Below are positions 34,838-46,907 of a stretch of 46,907 nucleotides of DNA, piece by piece. Source of the stretch: Ministeria vibrans ATCC 50519 (taxonomy: Eukaryota > Opisthokonta > Filasterea); NCBI GenBank assembly GCA_943704425.1, contig CALSCP010000774.1, positions 122,301 through 169,207 on the forward strand. Reading direction: 5' to 3'. The translations under genes and the position numbers were made by a program. Positions within the stretch are counted from its first letter, which is position 1. Every line of letters begins with the position of its first letter. The notes under the pieces were generated by a model. It made no database searches. It saw only the letters and a list, made by a program, of their open reading frames with translations, and was not told the DNA's origin.

Positions 34838-37800
34838 ATGCTCTCTCCAAAACGTCTTCGGGCTACACTGATCAGGCCAACGTCAGGATCGGCGACCGCT
34901 CCCTCTCTGGCGTCGGGCAGTGTGCCGTCGGCAACAGCACACCGAAAAGTTAGTTTCTTCCTCTCTCTTTCTCTCTCTCTCTCTGTCTCTCTCTCTCTCT
35001 CTACGTCTCTCTCTCTCTCTCTCTCTACGTCTCTGTCTTTTTCTCTCTCTGTCTCTCTCTGTCTCTCTCTGTCTCTGTCTTCCTCTTACGACCCACTCTG
35101 TTGCTCTATTTGCTTTGCTAGGCCGCCGCCCCAACGTCCTTCTCGACGAGTACGTCCGTTGAGACGGCTGCGCATCGTGTTGCAAATTTACTGCAACGAC
35201 CCGAACAGTTGGACAAAATTGAATCGCTGGTGCGCAAAACGGACGATCAGAAGCAGTCTGTCGAGGCCCACTTGAAGGTGCGTACACGCAGAGAGTAGAC
35301 CAGAGCATGTTTTGAACGGCGGTTGTCTGTGGTGAGCGTTAGGCGGCCCTTCAGAAGCAACTCGACGACATTTCGACGGGCATTGACAACCTTGAGATTG
35401 CCACGGACACCGTGCACGTTGTGCAGTCGAATCTCGACGACATGCAAGCACAGTGCAACCGTGTTCTCGACCTGAGCAGCCGCATGGACGAGTTAGAGGT
35501 GAGCGCACGCAAAACGCAAGAAAAGGTGTTGTTGTTTCGCACTCGCGCTGACTCTCCTCGCTCAACACAGGCCCTGAACAATCGACGAAAAGAGGCGCTC
35601 TCGACCAAAGAAAACCTCTATCGTATCTTTACTGTGCCCGACACGGTCCGCCAACTACAGTCCATGCTTGACGGGTGAGATCACCACCACAACCATACGT
35701 TAACCCTATATTAATAATAATAATAATAGTTATTATTATTACAATATTAATACAATCTTTTTATTTTCATTAGCGAATCTCCTAATCTCCTTGAGATTCA
35801 CGAACAACTGACGGCACTGGAGTACTGTCGCGACGAGCTACTGTACCACGCTCGTGAGTTACCAGACGAGCGCAACTCGCTCGAGTGGTACTTCACAGAG
35901 GTCGAGCGACTGCGCGGCGAACTGGAGACGCGCGTGTTTGACTTGCTCAAGACGGCGCTACTGCGCGCACGTGACAATTCACGGGCGCTCGTGTCTGCCT
36001 TGCGGATTGTGGAACGCGAAGAGACGATTGACAAGCGGGTGGCGGAGGCGGCGACGGGGGAGGTGGCAGTTGGGGCACCAGTTTTGCTGGTGGATGTGTC
36101 GCGTCGGCCGCGTCGGTACCGCCGCCAACTGGAGGAGCTGCTGTCGCAGAGCATCCAGGAGCGATTTGAGGCAGAACTGTTTCCGCTGACGGCCGAATCG
36201 AGCGATATTGAGGCTCTGATGGACCGGTGCACCGAAGTGGTCTATGGCGATCTGATTGGAGTGCGCAAGTATGCTCTGCCGTGCTTCCCACCGCATTACA
36301 ACATTCTGCGGTGGTACGCGCAGGAGTACCATCGACGGTTGTACGGCATGCTGGACCACTGTGCGTCGTACATGAAGGAGGCGCCAGGCATTTTGGTGCT
36401 ATTCAAATGGCTTCACACGTACCAGCCCATCCTCAGCGAGAATGTCGGTCTCAGCGACGCTGACTGTGCCACCCTCCAGCCAGTGCTGCTCGACCAGCAG
36501 GCAGACGCGCTCCTGTTGCGCTACACCGATGTGGTTCGCTCAAAAATGAATGAGTGGGTGCGCAATCTCATTGAGACTGAGCTCACCGAGTGGTTTGTTG
36601 CGCCCGACGGACCACCCGAGCCCGACACAAACGCCGACGGCCATTACATCACTTCGGCTACAGTCATTCTCTTTCAAATGGTTGATCAGCAAGTAAGAGT
36701 CAATAGTTGTTTACATCGCCTGTTTGTTTATGTCCCTCTCCTCTCTCTCTCTCTATCACTTTGTTTCTCTCCCCCTCCTCTCTCTATCACTTTGTTTCTC
36801 TCCCCCTCCTCTCTGTATCACTTTGTTTCTCTCGCCTCCTCTCTCTCTCTCTCAAACTCTCTTTCTCTCTCTCAAACCCTCTCTCTCTCTCTCAAATCTC
36901 CTCTCTCTCTCAAACTCACTATCTCTTCTTGGCCTCATAGGTTGGCGTTGCGTTTCGTACTTTGCACATGCCCATTATCCTGCAGGTGGTTCAGGAGTGC
37001 GTTGCGATGCTGTTGCTGTTTCAGACGGACTTTGAGCGTGCACTGCGACGTGAAGGAGAGCGGTACTTTGGGACAGTGCCGGAAGAGCGACGCGCGGGCT
37101 TTGTGGAGTATATGATGGCGGTGGTGAACAACACGCGAAAGTGTCGCGACTATGCGAATGAGTTGGCAGAGCGTGTGGATCGCACGATTGACCAGCAGTA
37201 CCAGGAGATGTGTCGCAATCAGATTCGCGGCATGGTCGATGGGTTTACGCAGTTGGCTGAGGTTGCAGTGGACCTGTTGATTGATGTGCTTCTGATGGAC
37301 ATTGTGCCAGCGTTCAACGCGCTCTTCACCACTGCGTGGTACGTGGTGCCCAGTAGCACTGCACGCACTGTCGAGTCCATTGTGTGCACCCTCGACGACT
37401 ACACGGGCGACTTTGCTCATCACATGGACGCCGATTTCTTTGCGTTGCTTGCCTTTCGTTTGCAACTGCGCGTGCGCGCCGCCTTTGTGGCGCGTGTTCT
37501 CGCTCCAAAGACCCTCCTGAGCCCCACGCGTGACGTCGGAAACCGCATTCGCAGCGACACGGATCGCCTTGTGCGTTGCTTCATTGCAATGCGGCCCGCT
37601 CGTCGTGCCAACGACGACACGACACTTGTTATGCCAGGTGCTCTGGTGGATGTGGACCCGGCCGTGCACGCGCGTGACATCACCGAGTGTTTTTCAGTGC
37701 TCACCGACTTGGCATCGCTCGCGAGCGACGACGAGACTCTGCGCTTTTCGACCTTCTTCAAGTTGTACAAGGAATTCCCTGTCGAGGCACTGGCCATTGC

Positions 37801-37948
37801 GGAGCGACTCTTGCGTAACCGCGACGACATTGCGCGCAGTGATCGAGGTCCCATTCTTGAGGGTATGCGCGACATGGTCGTAAACACACCTGTCCATCCC
37901 AATCCGCGCAAGGGCAATGTTTTTGCCTCCTGTAACCTTAATATGTAA
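34838..37948 (+). CDS. SEC6: Exocyst complex component Sec6 (EXOC3)
   Basis: Six exons join in phase: 34838-34948, 35122-35277, 35343-35498, 35571-35674, 35774-36692, 36941-37948 (TAA); 817 residues. Sec6 matches: a coiled-coil N-terminus (residues about 38-180), ALRIVEREE, then RRYRRQLEELLSQSIQERFE, LPCFPPHYNI, DGHYITSATVILFQM (Sec6 has a similar YYQTTLPAIVFQM), FVEYMMAVVNN and a C-terminal helical bundle. Sec6 is a core exocyst subunit that tethers secretory vesicles to the plasma membrane and interacts with SNAREs. Length is near the usual 745-760 residues plus a Ser/Thr-rich N-terminal extension. Intron 5 (36693-36940) carries three tandem copies of the dispersed minisatellite. Confidence 0.88.
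34962..35092. repeat. (CT)n tract in intron 1 of SEC6
   Basis: About 130 bp of CT repeat with interspersed TACGTCTCT and GTCTCT units in the 173-nt intron. Confidence 0.85.
36739..36925 (+). repeat. Minisatellite (31-bp unit, about 3 copies) plus CT tract in SEC6 intron 5
   Basis: Three tandem units begin at about 36755, 36786 and 36816, each TATCACTTTGTTTCTCTC followed by a C/T tail. Less perfect CT(CAAA)CT units follow. The same core occurs in introns of neighbouring unrelated genes. Confidence 0.85.
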
Positions 37949-38102
37949 AAATAATAGTCATGCCATTTATAAATTATAATATGTCGAGCGTACAATACAG
38001 AATTTACTCAATAACATTAATCAATATCAATACTCAATCATTATAATAATATCAATAATCATTTTAAATTTTTATTCATTCAATTTCATTTGATTTCGAA
38101 TT

Positions 38103-39768
38103 ATGCTCGTTGTGTGCCATCCCGTCGACGAAAACGTCGTCGTTGTAGCCCGAGGAGCAACCTTTGCCGTTGCAGATGTGTCGTCGTAAGGGTCTTCTTG
38201 GGCGTAAAGAGACGATGATACCCTTTTTTTTCTTTTTTTTCTGTCGTGTCTTCTGCTTCTCAGGACGGACAACGTGAGAACGTTTGCTGCGCCTGTTCCT
38301 GCGCCAGCAGCCGCTGCAAGTGCCACCGAAGCAGCAGCAGCAGCAGCAGCGCCATCGACGGACACCACTGGTGGCGCGGGTGTCTCGTCCGATGCTGCTG
38401 CGGCGGCGGCGGATGGGGCGGACGAGACGGACGACGCCACGGGCGATCGCGTTGTTGCAATGGCGTTTAACAGCACAGGGACACGCTTTGCCGCCGTCTA
38501 CGACTCCAAGACGGTCATTGTGTACGACAACACATGGTCTGCGGTGGGCCAGTGGGCGCTGCGCAAGCGACCGACGACAGTGGCGCTTGCGTCGTCGTCG
38601 TCACTCGTGCTGGTGTGCGACAAGGTCGGCGATGGCCACTTGATCGACACGTCGCGCTGCTCTGCCGAGGAGATTGCCGCGTGGAACAAGGACAAGCCAA
38701 TTCTGGGGCACTTGTCGGTGATCTTTGACGTGAAACTCATTCACAACGATCGCTATGCAGTGACGGCCGATCGCGAAGGGAAACTACGCGTGAGTCGCTT
38801 CCCCGACGCCCACATCATCGAGCGCTTCTGTCTGGGCCACACCGAGTTTGTAGTGACATGTGTGACAAGCACAGCACATCCAGATCTGGTGCTGTCGGGC
38901 TCGGGCGATGGCACAGTGCGCGTGTGGAATGCGCTCACGGGCGAGTGCGTTTCGTGCGAGCGAGTTGAACCAGAAGAAGCAGAGGCAGAGGCAGAGGCAG
39001 AGGCAGAGGCAAGTGAGGAAGAAGGAGCGAAACGAGTGCCTGTGGTGGCAATGGCATGTGACAATGCGGGATGTGTTGTGGTGGCACTGGAGCACAGTCG
39101 CACACTCACAGTGTTTGCGCAGTCAGCGCACAACGGAACACTCACCCGCACCGGAACAGTCACAGTCCCGTCCAACAACAGTACGAGTAGTGCGGTCAGT
39201 GCACTTTCGTTTGACTCGGCCCATCGCTTGTGGGTCGTCTGTTCGCCCTCCTCGCCCGAACAGGAACAACAACCACAGTCCCCTCACATCACAATGTTTA
39301 CCAAACACACACCCGACAACTCGGTAACAGCGAAAACCCCCCTCCATTGAATATCAAGTGTGTCACTCACTCACTCTCACTCACTCACTTTGTTTCTTTC
39401 TCCCTCTTCTCTCTCTCACTCACTTTGTTCTTTCTCCCTCCTCTCTCTCACTCACTTTGTTCTTTCTCCCTCTTCTCTCTCTCGCTCACTTTGTTCTTTC
39501 TCCCTCCTCTCTCTTTCTTTCTCTTTCTCTCTTCTTTTTTTCTTTCCAGCTGACTCACTGTGCTATGCCGCTCACTGCGCTCTGTTCTGCCCTTCCCGAC
39601 TCCTCCACTCTTCCTCCTTCCGTCTCTTCCTTTTACCTTTCTGCTCCCAATGCTCCTCATTTTGGCGCTGATAAGTATTACGAGCGCAAACGCAAACGAA
39701 TCGAACAAAAGGCCCATCAACAATCCAAAAAGACCAAAAATGTCACTGAAATCGATTCACCATCATAA
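38103..39768 (+). CDS. WDR4: WDR4/Trm82, WD40 subunit of tRNA (m7G46) methyltransferase
   Basis: Exons 38103-38185, 38264-39323, 39550-39768 (TAA); 453 residues. The start lies in MLVVCHPVDENVVVVARG, the first blade. After an Ala/Asp-rich insert come WD40 blades. Diagnostic is GHLSVIFDV, then VTADREGKLRVSRFPDAH and IERFCLGHTEFV, followed by SGSGDGTVRVWNALTGE, which matches WDR4/Trm82 closely. The last exon ends in a basic helix (ADKYYERKRKRIEQKA) typical of the family C-terminus. The partner is the METTL1/Trm8 methyltransferase; together they make m7G at tRNA position 46. A (GAGGCA)n run codes for an EAEAEAEA insert in a loop. Intron 2 (39324-39549) is filled by minisatellite. Confidence 0.87.
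39368..39540 (+). repeat. Minisatellite (about 33-bp unit, 4 copies) in WDR4 intron 2
   Basis: Four tandem units starting at about 39381, 39414, 39447 and 39482, each CACTCACTTTGTT(T)C followed by TTTCTCCCTCCTCTCTCT or a close variant. Same family as the SEC6 intron repeat. Confidence 0.88.
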
Positions 39769-39826
39769 AATAAAAAATCCGTCTTTTCCTCTATTGCTTC
39801 AAGGTTTTGACTTTCTTTTTTGTACG

Positions 39827-41175
39827 TTATTTGAATGAGAGAGCGAGCTTGGTCAGAGCACTCACAAACTGACTGTTTTGCTCCGGAGTTCCAACTGTCA
39901 CTCGCAAACAATCAGAACAGTGAATTTCGTTTCCCTAAAACAAACAAAAACAATATTACTAACTGTTTTGCGCTGTGTGTTTCGTGAGTACTCTGAATCG
40001 ACAGACAATTCCGTCGTTGGCCATTGTTTTGTAGATTCTATAATAAGTATTAATAAAAGAGAGATAGGAGGAAGAGAGGAGAGAGGGAGAAACAAAGTGA
40101 TAGAGAAAGATGAGTTTGAGTTTGCGTGACATTGATTGTGTTTCTCATTGGTCTTTTTTTACTGATGAGCATTTTCAATGCGGAACAAAATGAAGTTGGC
40201 GTCGGACGGGAAAACTCTCTAAGAAAAAGAAGGTGGTTATTAACATAATGGTTGATAGTGCGTATTTTCTTTGATTTTTTGTACCGAAACAGATTCAATC
40301 GATTGGAGTGCGGAAATCATTTTCGTTCGTTCTTCCTATCAACGTTTGACCGTATAAGTTTCGTGTGATTTGTTTGTTTGTTTGTAGCTATTGTTATTTG
40401 TGATCGAACCTTCACAATTTCAACCCATTTCTGCATTTTGGAAAGATTCTCAAATGCCTCACAAGCAATTGCTAGAACAGAAAAGAAGCAAATTGAATGA
40501 GAGATGAGAGAGATTTTTTTGCTTCGTTTCTTTGACTCACCCGAGGTCATTTTGCTGATATTGTAAGGAGCTTTGACGCGATTCATAATGTCAATTGTAA
40601 ACGAGTGACCCATTGCAAACCCACATCTACAAAGAGAGAAAAAGAATGGGAAAAGGAGTTTCAAAATGTTTGCTTTTGTGTGTACCGAATTCCGGCGAGT
40701 CCAAAGCTCTTTGAAAGAGTTTGAAGCACAACAACCTACAAAGCAACAAATGAATTAATTCTTCCTGGTTACCATTCATTTTTGATTGACAATAAGCTAG
40801 AGAAGAGGTTAAGAAACAGAGTGATAGAGAGAAAATATCAAAATATCTTGCGATTTTTTACGTTTGGGTGAGAGTGAATAAGTGAAGTAAGACTGGGTTC
40901 ATCGGCAAAATCGATGTATGCTTCGTCAATCACAACAATTCCTACAATAACAATATTATTATTATTATTAATTATTGATAATAATTAATTATTATTATTA
41001 TATTTCTCTTTTTTGAAAACAGAAAGAAATCAATTCATACATCATTGAGCGTACCTTTGAAACCTGTAGCGACTTCTTCGATGGCCGATCGGTTGAGTAA
41101 GTTTGCAGTAGGGTTGTTTGGAGAGCACAGAAACACGATCCGGATTGTTTGGTCACGAGAGACTTTCTCAATGAC
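39827..41175 (-). pseudogene. hisC: Histidinol-phosphate aminotransferase (HisC), N-terminal part missing
   Basis: Nine exons in phase: 41175-41055, 40941-40862, 40735-40686, 40626-40541, 40471-40410, 40335-40285, 40218-40163, 40037-39992, 39934-39827 (TAA). They encode 219 residues of the C-terminal part. Motifs: VFLCSPNNPTANL, VIDEAYIDFA, LQTLSKSFGLAGIR (PLP lysine in LSK), VKAPYNISKM, FPSDANFILFRIE and CLRVTVGTPEQN. HisC transfers an amino group between glutamate and imidazole-acetol phosphate in histidine synthesis. About 140 N-terminal residues (substrate and PLP-phosphate region) are absent: upstream of the 41175 acceptor only GA/CT repeat and then an opposite-strand exon follow. All splice sites and frames are intact, so a misassembly is as likely as a true truncated gene. 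Confidence 0.75.
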
Positions 41176-41256
41176 CTACACAAAATCAGTGTTACCTCCA
41201 TTTCTTTGTTCTCGCTATGGCCTTGTTCTCTCTCCTTCTATCACTTGAATTTCTAT

Positions 41257-41285
41257 TCTCTCTCTCTCACTTTGTTTCTTTCTCC

Positions 41286-41367
<82 letters not shown>

Positions 41368-41413
41368 TCTCTCTCTCTCCCTCTCTCTCTCTTTCCCCCC
41401 CTCTCTCTCTTTC

Positions 41414-41445
<32 letters not shown>

Positions 41446-41487
41446 TCCCTCTCTTTCCCTCTCTCTTTCCCTCTCTTTCCCTCTCTT
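41257..41487. repeat. Large CT tract at the junction of two truncated genes
   Basis: About 230 bp of CT/CCT/TTTCCC repeat, with one minisatellite core (TCACTTTGTTTCTTTCTCCC) at 41268. The HisC fragment ends on its left and the EML-like gene begins on its right, both without their N-terminal exons. Confidence 0.9.
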
Positions 41488-41497
41488 TTTTGTGCAG

Positions 41498-46907
<5,410 letters not shown>

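Noticed and set aside
39560-41175. HisC gene as complete
   Set aside because: The C-terminal two thirds are in frame with good splice sites, but no N-terminal exon (substrate and PLP-phosphate region) can be found on the minus strand up to 41900.

Overview
The window is nuclear DNA from a unicellular or simple eukaryote. Protein-coding genes are split by short GT-AG introns (mostly 56-270 nt). Exons are GC-balanced, and introns and intergenic DNA are AT-rich and packed with CT/GA, ATT, CA and poly-A tracts. No bacterial features, organelle genes, rRNA, tRNA or CRISPR were seen. Several families are general eukaryotic ones (Sec6, WDR4/Trm82, TBC1D23, GPR137/TOM1-type membrane protein). EML and tau-tubulin-kinase relatives suggest a microtubule-rich, possibly flagellated cell. 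A HisC fragment argues against an animal. A Zn2Cys6 regulator, slime-mould CTDC-type repeats and many PA14 domains would suit an amoebozoan (myxogastrid-like) or another unikont protist. That placement is an inference and is not proven by the sequence.

Layout. 1-17199 (-): most of one giant secreted mosaic protein gene (seven exons, at least 5,446 codons, 3' end off the left edge). It encodes a signal peptide, five PA14-PA14 dyads, about 12 CTDC-type repeats, Ig/beta-rich domains, a Trp/Tyr/Cys-rich block and about 33 EGF modules. 17416-19482 (+): acidic, Ser-rich protein, possibly C19orf44-like, with a 7-base N gap in a GAT tract. 19609-20877 (-): CBS-domain protein. 21230-23790 (-): nine-exon seven-TM protein of the GPR137/TOM1 type. 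24091-25965 (+): TTBK-like CK1-family kinase. 26079-about 28539 (-): TBC1D23 homologue. 29587-31821 (+): Zn2Cys6 factor with AT-hook-like motifs. 33239-34753 (-): ZIP-like metal transporter. 34838-37948 (+): exocyst Sec6. 38103-39768 (+): WDR4/Trm82. 39827-41175 (-): C-terminal part of HisC. 41498-46907 (+): EML5/6-like WD40 protein, running off the right edge.

The genes do not form an operon or an obvious pathway. Two are trafficking tethers (TBC1D23, Sec6) and two are probably microtubule-linked (TTBK-like, EML-like), but they are not adjacent and this may be chance. Spacing is compact: convergent neighbours are often 60-130 bp apart, and the ZIP/Sec6 divergent promoter is 84 bp.

The most notable signals are: (1) the dyad architecture and a 1,260-bp, nearly identical 11-module EGF duplication in the giant gene; (2) a dispersed minisatellite unit (core TATCACTTTGTTTCT) recurring in introns of several unrelated genes; (3) two head-to-head genes (HisC and EML-like) that both lose their N-terminal part at one CT tract, suggesting a misjoin or rearrangement; (4) a strong alternative splice donor in the loop of a perfect hairpin in the CBS gene.
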